39,608 bases of DNA from Candidatus Omnitrophota bacterium (GTDB lineage Bacteria > Hinthialibacterota > Hinthialibacteria > Hinthialibacterales > JAKPRU01). Below are positions 11,979-19,837 of this stretch, piece by piece (the first letter of the stretch is position 1; each line of letters begins with the position of its first letter). The translations under genes were made by a program, and so were the position numbers. Location: NCBI GenBank assembly GCA_029570205.1, contig JAKQSI010000063.1, positions 1 to 39,608 of the forward strand, in the 5' to 3' direction. The notes under the pieces were generated by a model. It made no database searches. It saw nothing but the letters and a program-made list of their open reading frames with translations, and was not told the DNA's origin.

Positions 11979-12037
11979 ACCCCGATGAGTGAGGATGGAT
12001 TATTTATACCATTACAGCAACGAGGAAAGGGACTCCC

Positions 12038-12610
12038 ATGAAGGTGATCGCATTCAACGGCAGCAGCCGAAAAGACGGAAACACGGCCATTCTGATTCGG
12101 GAAGTATTTAAGGAACTGGAGACAAAGGGGATCGAAACCGAGCTGGTGCAACTTGCCGGAAAGAAGATTCGAGGCTGCATGGCCTGCTACAGATGCTTTT
12201 CCCGAAAAGATGGTCGATGTGCCGTAAAGGGGGATATTGTCAACGAGTGCATTGAGAAGATGGTTGAGGCAGACGGGATCATCCTCGGCTCGCCGACTTA
12301 TTTTTCCGACGTAAGCGCGGAAATGAAAGCCCTGATTGACCGCGCGGGTTTCGTTTCCAAGGCAAACGGCGACCTCTTCAGGCGGAAAGTGGGGGCGGCG
12401 GTTGTGGCGGTTCGTCGGGCAGGTTCGGTTCACGCTTTCGATACAGTCAACCATTTCTTTCTGATCGCACAAATGATCGTCCCCGGTTCGATTTATTGGA
12501 ATATGGGGATCGGGCGCGAAAAGGGTGAGGTAAAAGAGGATGAAGAGGGACTCCGAACCATGAAGGTTCTGGGTGAGAATATGGCTTGGCTGCTGAAGAA
12601 GATCAGGTAG
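12038..12610 (+). CDS. Flavodoxin-family NAD(P)H-dependent FMN reductase / iron-sulfur flavoprotein-like
   Basis: A 190-residue flavodoxin-fold protein. The FMN phosphate loop is [13 protein letters not shown] near the N-terminus, and [19 protein letters not shown] forms the flavin-binding second loop. It has three cysteines in GCMACYRC plus another in RC downstream, the arrangement seen in iron-sulfur flavoproteins and related multimeric NADPH:FMN reductases. Whether it binds a cluster cannot be decided. A redox role in the cytoplasm is expected; the substrate is unknown. GAGGAAAGG precedes the ATG. The gene stands alone, divergent from the ATP synthase operon. Confidence 0.85.
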   Translation: MKVIAFNGSSRKDGNTAILIREVFKELETKGIETELVQLAGKKIRGCMACYRCFSRKDGRCAVKGDIVNECIEKMVEADGIILGSPTYFSDVSAEMKALIDRAGFVSKANGDLFRRKVGAAVVAVRRAGSVHAFDTVNHFFLIAQMIVPGSIYWNMGIGREKGEVKEDEEGLRTMKVLGENMAWLLKKIR

Positions 12611-12732
12611 GATTTGAGGTCGCGAAGTCAGTACCACGGAACCGTTTCCGCCAGTATGTTTTCCTCGGCGGGTTCAAGAGCCGGCCACTTCATTGAAAAC
12701 ATCGAAAAAAGCCGTCGCCTTTGAGCCGGTTC

Positions 12733-12755
12733 TTTCCCGAATTGTAATCGGGAAA
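12733..12755. terminator. Hairpin between convergent genes
   Basis: TTTCCCGA and TCGGGAAA form a perfect 8-bp stem around a 7-nt loop, in the 176-bp gap where the reductase gene and the DUF1015 gene converge. Neither side has a strong T-run, so it is only a candidate bidirectional terminator. Confidence 0.4.
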
Positions 12756-12786
12756 CAGATATCACTCTGAAAACTGCGTTCGCGGT

Positions 12787-14088
12787 TCAGGCGCCGGGCG
12801 GTTCCCGCAACAAACGGATCACAAGGCCGGTTGGGATTTTGGGATAGAAATCGGTGGATTTCTGCGGCATTCGTTCCCTGGATTCGGAGACTTTCATGAT
12901 GGTTTGCGGATCAGGCGCACGGAGAAAAAAGGCGCCGGATCCGGGAGTCTCCCCGGCGGCCGCTGCCTCCCGGGGGTCTCGGAAATAGGAGATCGCACCG
13001 GCCCGGCTTTCATCGATCCTGAAAACATTGTGAAGAACCACGGAATGCAGGAAGGTGACATCCAGGTCCCGCAATGCCGGATGAACATCGCGATACATCT
13101 CCGCATCCGGTTCTCCCTGGCGGATAACGAGATAAAAGCGTTTCCTGTCGGTCGCTCCAAAGACAACCGTTGTCGTCGGCATTTTTTCCAGTTCGTGCAG
13201 CAATTCGTTTACGCCGCCGTGAATTTCCCGCAATTGGATGCCTTTGATTTTGTTCAGGGTATCGGGCCAGTTTTCGCCCAGATTGCGCACAAGACGATGG
13301 GTTGGGAGAACGATCATCCCTTCCTGGTCCACGGGCGAGACATAGGCCATGACATAATTTGCAAAAGACAGGCAGTTTTTCTCGCAGTTTTCCGCTGCCC
13401 ACGCGCGATAATTAAGAGCCGTTTCGAAGCGATGATGTCCATCGGCAATCATCATTGTTGAATTTGCCAGGGCGCTGCGGGTTTGTTTGATTAGGTCGAT
13501 GTCACTCACCACATAGAGTTTGTGTCGGACTCCATCGGGGGTAAAGCAATCGAGTTGGGGATGGTCCAGGCTGGAGGCGATGCCCAATAATGCCTTGTCG
13601 GGGTCTGTCGCAATCAGGAAAATCGAACACAAATTGGCCTGTGTTTCTCTGATCAGCCGGAAACGGTCCGCCTTTGGACCTTCAAAAGTTCTTTCGTGCA
13701 GAAGAGTTTTTTTGTTGTTCTCCAGAGACAAGGCTCCCAATACGCCCCATCTTTTGAGGGATTTGCCGTCAAGCAAAAACTCTTGACAATAAAAATAGAA
13801 CGAAAGAGGGTCTTGAATCAGATACCCTTGTTGAATCCAGTTGTCCAGGAAGCGGCGTGCTCCGGCGTACCATCCGGATTCCTTTGCGGCAGACTCCGTG
13901 GCAAAATCGCCTTCGGCAACATCCGGGGGCGGCAGGATCAGTCTCGCACAGTTGAGGGGATCCGCTTCCCAAAAGGAAGGAAGGTCTTTCCGAGAAATCT
14001 TGTCGTAGGGTGGGCAAAGAATGCGGGATATCCGCGTACCGAGCGCAGACGAAAAACGATACCCGCAGAACGGGGAAAAATCCGGCAT
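12787..14088 (-). CDS. DUF1015 family protein
   Basis: A 433-residue cytoplasmic protein of the DUF1015 family, near the usual family length. Recognisable blocks are CPPYDKISRKD at the N-terminus, a central IADGHHRFETALNYR motif with two adjacent histidines, and LPTHRLVRNL further on. The family function is not established. It is sometimes placed near amino-acid metabolism genes but no such neighbours occur here. It is divergent from the ylxM-ffh operon across a 243-bp region and convergent with the reductase gene. Confidence 0.85.
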   Translation of the reverse strand: MPDFSPFCGYRFSSALGTRISRILCPPYDKISRKDLPSFWEADPLNCARLILPPPDVAEGDFATESAAKESGWYAGARRFLDNWIQQGYLIQDPLSFYFYCQEFLLDGKSLKRWGVLGALSLENNKKTLLHERTFEGPKADRFRLIRETQANLCSIFLIATDPDKALLGIASSLDHPQLDCFTPDGVRHKLYVVSDIDLIKQTRSALANSTMMIADGHHRFETALNYRAWAAENCEKNCLSFANYVMAYVSPVDQEGMIVLPTHRLVRNLGENWPDTLNKIKGIQLREIHGGVNELLHELEKMPTTTVVFGATDRKRFYLVIRQGEPDAEMYRDVHPALRDLDVTFLHSVVLHNVFRIDESRAGAISYFRDPREAAAAGETPGSGAFFLRAPDPQTIMKVSESRERMPQKSTDFYPKIPTGLVIRLLREPPGA

Positions 14089-14254
14089 GTTGATTTCTCG
14101 TGACTCGTGTAGTGAAAGCAGTTCTTTCCGAAGTTGGAGAATACAAGAAAGTCCCGCCGGCGAAAAGTGTGGAGCGACAGAAAGAGTGAAGCAACTGGGC
14201 CGACGAAATGCCGGAGAATAATTGGAACATCTTATGTAGATTGCCCCCTCCGGA

Positions 14255-14284
14255 CTTGACCAAGGCGCGTACTTGGCCTAAATT
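14255..14284 (+). promoter_or_regulatory. Promoter for the ylxM-ffh-rpsP operon
   Basis: TTGACC (14256-14261), 17 bp, then TAAATT (14279-14284) lies about 48 bp before the ylxM start. The -35 is embedded in the palindromic decamer CTTGACCAAG (14255-14264), which recurs at the glmU promoter. The spacer also contains CCAAG/CTTGG arms. Confidence 0.5.
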
Positions 14285-14331
14285 GTGCGTGTAAAGTTTA
14301 ATTCCTTTACGCAAGTGTGGATTTGGAGCGC

Positions 14332-14715
14332 ATGGATTCGGTTGATGAGCATGTTCGTTTTGCGGAGTTGCTGGATATTTACGGCAACTTACTGAGTGAT
14401 CGGCAGCGGGAGTACATGCGTCTCCACTACGCGGAAGACCTGTCCTACGGCGAGATCGCGGAGCAGTCGAACATCTCCCGTCAGGCGGTTCATGATGCGA
14501 TTGTACATGGCCGGGAATCGTTGTGTCGGTTCGAGCGGGAGTTATCCCTCTTGTCGGAGCCGAAATCCGAGGGACTGAATGTGGAAAGGATTGCGGAGAT
14601 TATCCGACGTCTTGAGCGAATAGCCTCGGAGGATATTCTGTACGACACACGGCGGTTGAAGGAAGCGATTCGAGACCTGAAACGATTGGTTCTTTCGGAG
14701 CAGACGGATGTTTGA
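14332..14715 (+). CDS. ylxM: YlxM-type helix-turn-helix protein (SRP-associated)
   Basis: A 127-residue protein resembling the UPF0122/YlxM family, whose members sit before ffh and are associated with signal-recognition-particle function. The sigma-70 region 4-like helix-turn-helix is plain: LSDRQREYMRLHYAEDLSYG, then EIAEQSNISRQAVHDAI. The C-terminal half is charged and helical. ATG 14332 has GGAG close upstream. A GTG at 14317 would add five residues. The end overlaps ffh by 8 bp, which implies coupled translation. Confidence 0.85.
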   Translation: MDSVDEHVRFAELLDIYGNLLSDRQREYMRLHYAEDLSYGEIAEQSNISRQAVHDAIVHGRESLCRFERELSLLSEPKSEGLNVERIAEIIRRLERIASEDILYDTRRLKEAIRDLKRLVLSEQTDV

Positions 14716-16102
14716 AAATCTTCAGAGTCGGTTTGCGGCCATATTCGGCAAGTTGCGCTCTGGGAAACGGGTGGATGAACGGGCGGTCAAAGAAGCCGTG
14801 CGGGAGGTCCGTCTGGCGTTCCTGGAAGCGGATGTGAATTATCAGGCTACGCGGGAGTTCTGCCGCCAGATTGAAGAAAAGGCGCTGGGTGTGCAGGTTC
14901 TTGCGGGTCTCAACCCGGCCCAGCAGGTCATCAAGATCGTTTATGACACAATGGTGGAAATGCTGGGCGGTGAGAAGCAGAATCTCACGCTCATGCCGGG
15001 GCAGCAGGAACGGATTATGCTGGTGGGTCTCCAAGGGTCCGGTAAAACCACCACGGCGGCCAAACTGGCGGCACGGCTTCGTCAGGATGGACGCAAACCG
15101 ATATTGATCGCGGGGGATATTCACCGGCCCGCTGCAATCAAACAGTTGGAAGTGGTGGGGAAGCAGGTTGGTGTCCCCGTGTTTTCCATGGGAACCGATG
15201 TGGACCCGGCAACGATTGCGAAAGAGGGAACGAAGAAAGCAAAGGCGGATGATCTAGATACGATTATCCTTGATACTGCCGGTCGGTTGCACATTGATGA
15301 GCAGATGATGGCGGAGGTCAAACGGGTGCGGGAGAGCTGGCATCCCACGTTGACGCTTCTGGTTGTGGATGCCATGGTGGGCCAGGATGCGGTGAATCAG
15401 GCCCGTCATTTCCATGAAAACCTGGATCTGGATGGAACAATCCTGACAAAGCTGGACGGGGATACCCGTGGCGGCGCGGCAATTTCCGTTCGATATGTGA
15501 CCGGCAAGCCGATCTACTTTGCAGGAACCGGCGAAAAACTGAGCGATTTTGAGTTCTTCCATCCGGATCGGATGGCCTCTCGTATTCTCGGGATGGGCGA
15601 TGTATTGACCCTGATCGAGAAGGCTCAGCAGGCAGTGGATCAGGACGAGGCGCTCGCTCTGCAAAAAAAGATACTGGAGAATACTTTCACACTGGATGAT
15701 TTCCTGAGTCAGATTCGCAATGTGCGAAAGATGGGAGGATTGGGCAGCCTGATGTCGCTGCTTCCGGGCATGGGCAGCAGCAACATGATGGAAGAACTGG
15801 ATATGGAAGAGGAAGATATGAAGCATGTCGAGGCGATTGTCCTCTCCATGACCCCCAGTGAGCGGAGCGATCATCGGCTGATAAACGGCAGTCGGAAACG
15901 TCGGATTGCGCGAGGCAGCGGGACAAGTATGCAGGATGTCAATCGTCTGTTGAAACAATTTGTTCAGATGCAGCAGATGATGCGTGCCGTGGCATCGCAA
16001 GGTATGGCTGCCGGTGCGAAGGGAGCGAAAAAGAAACTGAAGATGTCAAAGAAAATCATGAAAAAAATGCAGGGAATGCGTGGGATGTTTCCCGGATTTT
16101 AG
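14708..16102 (+). CDS. ffh: Signal recognition particle GTPase
   Basis: A 464-residue SRP54-type protein that targets nascent membrane and secreted proteins to the Sec translocon. An N-terminal helical bundle is followed by the G domain with GLQGSGKT (residues 108-115), DTAGRLHID and TKLDGDTRGGAA. The Met-rich M domain (about 300-464) starts near LPGMGSSNMMEELDM and ends in a Lys/Met-rich tail. Length and motifs are normal. I did not recognise the 4.5S RNA gene in this window. Confidence 0.97.
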   Translation: MFENLQSRFAAIFGKLRSGKRVDERAVKEAVREVRLAFLEADVNYQATREFCRQIEEKALGVQVLAGLNPAQQVIKIVYDTMVEMLGGEKQNLTLMPGQQERIMLVGLQGSGKTTTAAKLAARLRQDGRKPILIAGDIHRPAAIKQLEVVGKQVGVPVFSMGTDVDPATIAKEGTKKAKADDLDTIILDTAGRLHIDEQMMAEVKRVRESWHPTLTLLVVDAMVGQDAVNQARHFHENLDLDGTILTKLDGDTRGGAAISVRYVTGKPIYFAGTGEKLSDFEFFHPDRMASRILGMGDVLTLIEKAQQAVDQDEALALQKKILENTFTLDDFLSQIRNVRKMGGLGSLMSLLPGMGSSNMMEELDMEEEDMKHVEAIVLSMTPSERSDHRLINGSRKRRIARGSGTSMQDVNRLLKQFVQMQQMMRAVASQGMAAGAKGAKKKLKMSKKIMKKMQGMRGMFPGF

Positions 16103-16171
16103 TCCGATTCTGTCCAAAGCGACGGATCGGGAAAAAGAACGCAAGAACCTGACAGAAAGACGGAGGATTGA

Positions 16172-16486
16172 ATGGCTGTCAAAATACGACTAAGACGCAT
16201 GGGAAACCGGAATCGACCGTTTTATCGACTGGTGGTTTCGGATTCCCGAAACCGTCGGGATGGGGCCGCTCTGGAAGACTTGGGCTGGTATGACCCGTTG
16301 AAAAATCCGGCTCAGTCCTCACTGAACGAGGAGTCTATCTTGAAGTGGCTGGAACGGGGGGCACAAGTCTCCGACACCGCCCGATCTCTGATCAAGCGGG
16401 CCGGAATTCTGACGAAGTTCCAGGAGCAGCGAAAGGGCACGGGAGACCGGAATCTTTCGCCGGAATTGCCCCCTGTAGAATCGTAA
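16172..16486 (+). CDS. rpsP: 30S ribosomal protein S16
   Basis: A 104-residue S16 with the characteristic start MAVKIRLRRMGNRNRPFYRL and the DLGWYDP block. The C-terminal tail is slightly extended and polar. GGAGG lies five bases before the ATG. It follows ffh by 69 bp and precedes khpA by 97 bp in the conserved operon order. Confidence 0.97.
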   Translation: MAVKIRLRRMGNRNRPFYRLVVSDSRNRRDGAALEDLGWYDPLKNPAQSSLNEESILKWLERGAQVSDTARSLIKRAGILTKFQEQRKGTGDRNLSPELPPVES

Positions 16487-16583
16487 ACCTTTCCATTCGG
16501 AGGGGATGTGTTACGCCATCGGTTGACTGCCCGTTCGGGCGGGCGGTTGCCCGGATTTTCGTGGGTAGGAAAGAACGCAGATA

Positions 16584-16817
16584 ATGAAGGATATGGTTCG
16601 ATATTTAACCGAGCAGTTGGTTACCAAATTGGATGAGGTCGAGATTACCGAGACGCGTGATGAGCAAGGTTGTCTGGTGATCCGTATCAAAGTCGCCCAG
16701 GAGGATATGGGCCGGATCATCGGCAAGAACGGGAAGACAGCCAAAGCGATCCGACAGCTGGTAGCCGCCAAGGCCTCACAGGAGAACATCCGCGCCACGG
16801 TCGAGATTCTGGAGTAG
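16584..16817 (+). CDS. khpA: KH-domain RNA-binding protein KhpA
   Basis: A 77-residue single type II KH domain protein. The GxxG RNA-contact loop is in RIIGKNGKTAKAIRQLV. KhpA proteins bind small and messenger RNAs, often as a heterodimer with KhpB, and are usually encoded between rpsP and rimM as here. No khpB is in the window. AGGAAAG precedes the ATG at slightly long spacing. The 97-bp gap upstream contains a small GCCCG/CGGGC hairpin. Confidence 0.92.
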   Translation: MKDMVRYLTEQLVTKLDEVEITETRDEQGCLVIRIKVAQEDMGRIIGKNGKTAKAIRQLVAAKASQENIRATVEILE

Positions 16818-16822
16818 GCCCG

Positions 16823-17356
16823 GTGAACCTTAAAACTGCCCCCAATCGGATTCCCGATGACGCGGTCGCGTTGGGGAAACTGGGAAGAGCGCACGGTCTG
16901 AACGGCGAAATTCGATTCTTCCCATACGATTGCGAAGCGGATTTTTTGCTGGAGATTGGAACGGTGCTGGTGGGTCCCGAGGGGCAGGAAATGCAGGTCA
17001 AAGGGCTTCGCGGCGGCGGAAAGTTCCGGATTATTTTGCTGGAGGGGGTGGAAAGTCGTACAGATGCGGAACAACTTCAGGGAAGTATTCTCTGGATCCC
17101 AGAGGATCGGTTGCCGCCGTTGCCGCCCACGGAGATGTATGTTGCCTCGGTGATCGGCGCGGAAGTTCGCGATGAACAAGGCATTCGGGTGGGTGTCGTT
17201 GTGGATGTCATGGAGACCTCGGAGAGCGATGTGCTGGTCATTCAGGGCGAGAACGGCTCGGAGGAGATGATTCCGGCGTTGCGGTCGGCCCTGACCGGTT
17301 GGGATGCCGAAACCCGTGTTCTGACCGTTCGATGGCCGATGGATGGACAGGAATGA
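16823..17356 (+). CDS. rimM: 16S rRNA processing protein RimM
   Basis: A 177-residue RimM, a 30S assembly factor. The N-terminal barrel begins VALGKLGRAHGLNGEIR, and the C-terminal PRC-barrel-like part contains VASVIGAEVRDEQGIRVGVV and ends with TVRWPMDGQE. The GTG start at 16823 has GGAG at good spacing inside the end of khpA and lies 5 bp after its stop. The frame is open further upstream but only as a shadow of khpA. It overlaps trmD by four bases (ATGA). Confidence 0.93.
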   Translation: MNLKTAPNRIPDDAVALGKLGRAHGLNGEIRFFPYDCEADFLLEIGTVLVGPEGQEMQVKGLRGGGKFRIILLEGVESRTDAEQLQGSILWIPEDRLPPLPPTEMYVASVIGAEVRDEQGIRVGVVVDVMETSESDVLVIQGENGSEEMIPALRSALTGWDAETRVLTVRWPMDGQE

Positions 17357-18072
17357 GAATCGATGTGCTGACAACATTTCCGGAGATGTTTGTCGGACCG
17401 CTGGACAGCAGCATTGCGGCGCGGGCGCGTTCATCGGGCGCCGTGGAGCTGTGCATCCACAATCTGCGCGATTGGTCGGATGATCCGCACCGCAAAACCG
17501 ATGACGAGCAATACGGGGGCGGAGACGGCATGGTAATGAAAGCGCCCCCGATTCTGAGCGCGGCGAGAGAGATTGCGGGCCGGACAGAGCAGGAAACCCG
17601 GTATGTTGTGTTGAGTCCGCAGGGGCGTTTGTTCAGTCAGGAGACTGCGGAGGAATTGGCCGCCTGCGAGCATCTTGTGCTGATTTGCGGTCATTACAAG
17701 GGAATCGACGAACGAGTGGTGGAGATTCTCCAGGCAGATGAGATTTCCATTGGAGATTATGTCCTCTCCGGTGGAGAGATACCGGCGATGGTGGTGATTG
17801 ACGCGGTTATCCGCCTGATACCGGGGGTTGTCGGATCGATGGATTCGGTCCTGGAGGACTCATTCACATCCGGGCTGCTGGACAGTCCGCGCTATACGCG
17901 GCCCCAAGTTGTGGAGGATCGGTCTGTGCCGCAGGTTCTGTTGAACGGGAATCACCGGGAGATCCGGGCGTGGCGGCTGGAGCAGGCAAAACGTCGGACC
18001 GCCGAACGACGACCGGATCTTTACCGGCGGTATTGTGAACGAGAAGAACAACGCAAGAGAAAGACCGGATAA
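17353..18072 (+). CDS. trmD: tRNA (guanine-37-N1)-methyltransferase
   Basis: A 239-residue SPOUT-class enzyme that methylates G37 of tRNAs with S-adenosylmethionine and prevents +1 frameshifting. The start MRIDVLTTFPEMF is family-typical. The trefoil-knot cofactor loop is LSGGEIPAMVVIDAVIRLIP, and substrate residues lie in LDSPRYTRPQVVED. The ATG overlaps the rimM stop. An upstream in-frame start inside rimM is not needed. Its 3' end overlaps the next gene by 38 bp. Confidence 0.96.
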   Translation: MRIDVLTTFPEMFVGPLDSSIAARARSSGAVELCIHNLRDWSDDPHRKTDDEQYGGGDGMVMKAPPILSAAREIAGRTEQETRYVVLSPQGRLFSQETAEELAACEHLVLICGHYKGIDERVVEILQADEISIGDYVLSGGEIPAMVVIDAVIRLIPGVVGSMDSVLEDSFTSGLLDSPRYTRPQVVEDRSVPQVLLNGNHREIRAWRLEQAKRRTAERRPDLYRRYCEREEQRKRKTG

Positions 18073-18655
18073 CGAGGTGGGCGATCGACGTGCGCTGTAT
18101 GTCGCTTTACTCCATCATCCGGTACTCAAAAAAGACCGGGAGGTTATTACCACATCGCTGACGCCGATTGATCTGCACGACATATCCCGAACCTGTTTGA
18201 CTTATGGGGTGAAGGAATACGGAGTGATCAATCCCCTGCCGACGATGCAATACCTGGCCAGGCGGGTGACCGAGTTCTGGCATGCGGGATTCGGCAAAGA
18301 GTACAACCCGACCCGCTGGGATGCGTTTCGGATTGTCGGGGTCTATGGGATATTGGACGAATTTCGGGAGAAGATCGAGAAGGAGAACGGTCAGCCGCCG
18401 GTTCTGGTGGCGACAACGGCACGGAAGTGGGAGAAGACAATCGGGTTTGGGGAGTTGCGTCAATGGCTGACGCAGCCCGGCCCGCCGATTCTCCTGCTGT
18501 TTGGGACCGGTTGGGGATTCACGGAGGAGTTTTTACGATCCTGCGATTGGGTGTTACCGCCGATTACAGGAACGGGTGAATACAATCATCTTTCGGTTCG
18601 CGCTGCGGTAGCAATTATTCTGGACCGCCTCGTCGGGAATCGAAACGAAACGTAA
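18035..18655 (+). CDS. PF09936-type SAM-dependent RNA methyltransferase
   Basis: A 206-residue protein of the SPOUT-like family commonly found between trmD and rplS. Visible blocks are [14 protein letters not shown] near the start, [20 protein letters not shown], and a glycine-rich [14 protein letters not shown] in the C-terminal half followed by [14 protein letters not shown], as in knotted methyltransferases. The target RNA is not known. The GTG at 18035 lies inside the end of trmD. The first 15 residues are polar, and a slightly later start is possible. Confidence 0.82.
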   Translation: MNEKNNARERPDNEVGDRRALYVALLHHPVLKKDREVITTSLTPIDLHDISRTCLTYGVKEYGVINPLPTMQYLARRVTEFWHAGFGKEYNPTRWDAFRIVGVYGILDEFREKIEKENGQPPVLVATTARKWEKTIGFGELRQWLTQPGPPILLLFGTGWGFTEEFLRSCDWVLPPITGTGEYNHLSVRAAVAIILDRLVGNRNET

Positions 18656-18701
18656 ACCACTACATCGCCGCCTATCCGATGACGGCGAAATGGAGGATAT
18701 C

Positions 18702-19127
18702 ATGGACCATCCCGCGCTTCGGGAATTTGAGAAGAATCAGCTTCGGAAGGATGTCCCGCCGTTCAGTCCGGGAGATACCGTCCGAGTCGGTGTACGTGTT
18801 CAGGAAGGTGTCACCAAAGAGGGAAAAGAACGATACCGAACCCAGGCGTTTGAAGGAATTGTGATTCGTCGGTCCGGAGGCGGACTGGGCGAGACATTCA
18901 CGGTGCGCAAGATCTCGTATGGCGTTGGGGTCGAGCGGACGTTTCCGTTGCACTCGCCGCAGATTGCCTCCCTTGAGGTCCTCCGGCTCGGGCATGTGCG
19001 ACGAGCCAAGTTGTACTATCTCCGGGATCGCAAGGGGAAGGCGGCAAGGGTCCGCGAAAGACGTCGAACAGTCAAGACTTCCAAAGCCGCGCCGAAAAGC
19101 GCACCGGAAACCTCTCCGGATTCCTGA
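18702..19127 (+). CDS. rplS: 50S ribosomal protein L19
   Basis: A 141-residue L19 located at the 30S-50S interface. The core is typical: [47 protein letters not shown], and the basic C-terminal [20 protein letters not shown] polar tail of about 25 residues extends beyond the usual end. The start at 18702 has GGAGG (18692-18696) five bases upstream. An in-frame ATG at 18690 lies before that site and is rejected. It is the last gene of the operon. Confidence 0.96.
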   Translation: MDHPALREFEKNQLRKDVPPFSPGDTVRVGVRVQEGVTKEGKERYRTQAFEGIVIRRSGGGLGETFTVRKISYGVGVERTFPLHSPQIASLEVLRLGHVRRAKLYYLRDRKGKAARVRERRRTVKTSKAAPKSAPETSPDS

Positions 19128-19286
19128 TCGGTGTCGGCGGCGTAACCGGTCCGGAAGTGTGCCGATTGCTTCGGAGATCTATTGTCGAAATGGGGGAGTC
19201 TGCTGGTCAGAGATGCAATTGTAAGATATGGTAGGTTGGTAAGACGGTTGCCGTCGGAATTCAGCACACTCTTCGGAGGAAAATGA

Positions 19287-19631
19287 ATGGTTCTTTCCCT
19301 GGAAGATTTCGTCCCCGAATTGATTGGAGATATCAGCGGCACGCTGATTACAATTCGGGATTACGCAGAACCGAAGGCGGTGCGGATTATCGCTCCGTGC
19401 ATTTCCAGTCTGGAAGACAACATGAAGCGGTTGGAGCAGCTGGACAGCCGTCTCGCATCCATCACCGAAACGCAACTTCGCGCCGAGCTGGTCACGATCG
19501 TTCGTAATTTGGTTCGGACATTCGACGAAATGAAACGGAGCCGACAGGTCAACACGGCATGGTATGAAGGGGAGCCGGGAACCGGGCTTCCACCGGCGGT
19601 AATCAAGGCGAAGGAGTTCCTTGGTCTTTGA
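19287..19631 (+). CDS. Uncharacterised small helical protein
   Basis: A 114-residue protein that I do not recognise. The start has an excellent GGAGGAAA site, and codon usage resembles its neighbours. The sequence is mostly helical and acidic-amphipathic (SLEDNMKRLEQLDSRLASIT and VRNLVRTFDEMKRSRQVN) with no membrane segment or cysteine pair. The C-terminus is GLPPAVIKAKEFLGL. It sits 159 bp after rplS and about 200 bp before glmU, apparently as a single-gene unit. A regulatory or structural role is possible but nothing in the sequence indicates one. Confidence 0.7.
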   Translation: MVLSLEDFVPELIGDISGTLITIRDYAEPKAVRIIAPCISSLEDNMKRLEQLDSRLASITETQLRAELVTIVRNLVRTFDEMKRSRQVNTAWYEGEPGTGLPPAVIKAKEFLGL

Positions 19632-19744
19632 CCGGTTCATAATGGGAGAAATCCGACGGTTGAATCGGGTCTTGTCGGCCATAAATCTCCTTGACTGAAA
19701 AGGAAACGGCTGCGGGGCCGTATGCGTCAACAGAAGCGGTTTGG

Positions 19745-19774
19745 CTTGACCAAGCCGGTTCAATTCTCTACAGT
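19745..19774 (+). promoter_or_regulatory. Promoter for the glmU-rplY-pth group
   Basis: TTGACC (19746-19751), 17 bp, then TACAGT (19769-19774), about 63 bp before glmU. The -35 lies inside the decamer CTTGACCAAG (19745-19754), identical to the one at the ylxM promoter, and inside a GGCTT/AAGCC inverted repeat. Confidence 0.5.
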
Positions 19775-19837
19775 TTGAGGTTTCCATATTTCCTGGTATC
19801 ACGGATGTGTCAAGGATAGAAACCGGACAGCCCCCCG

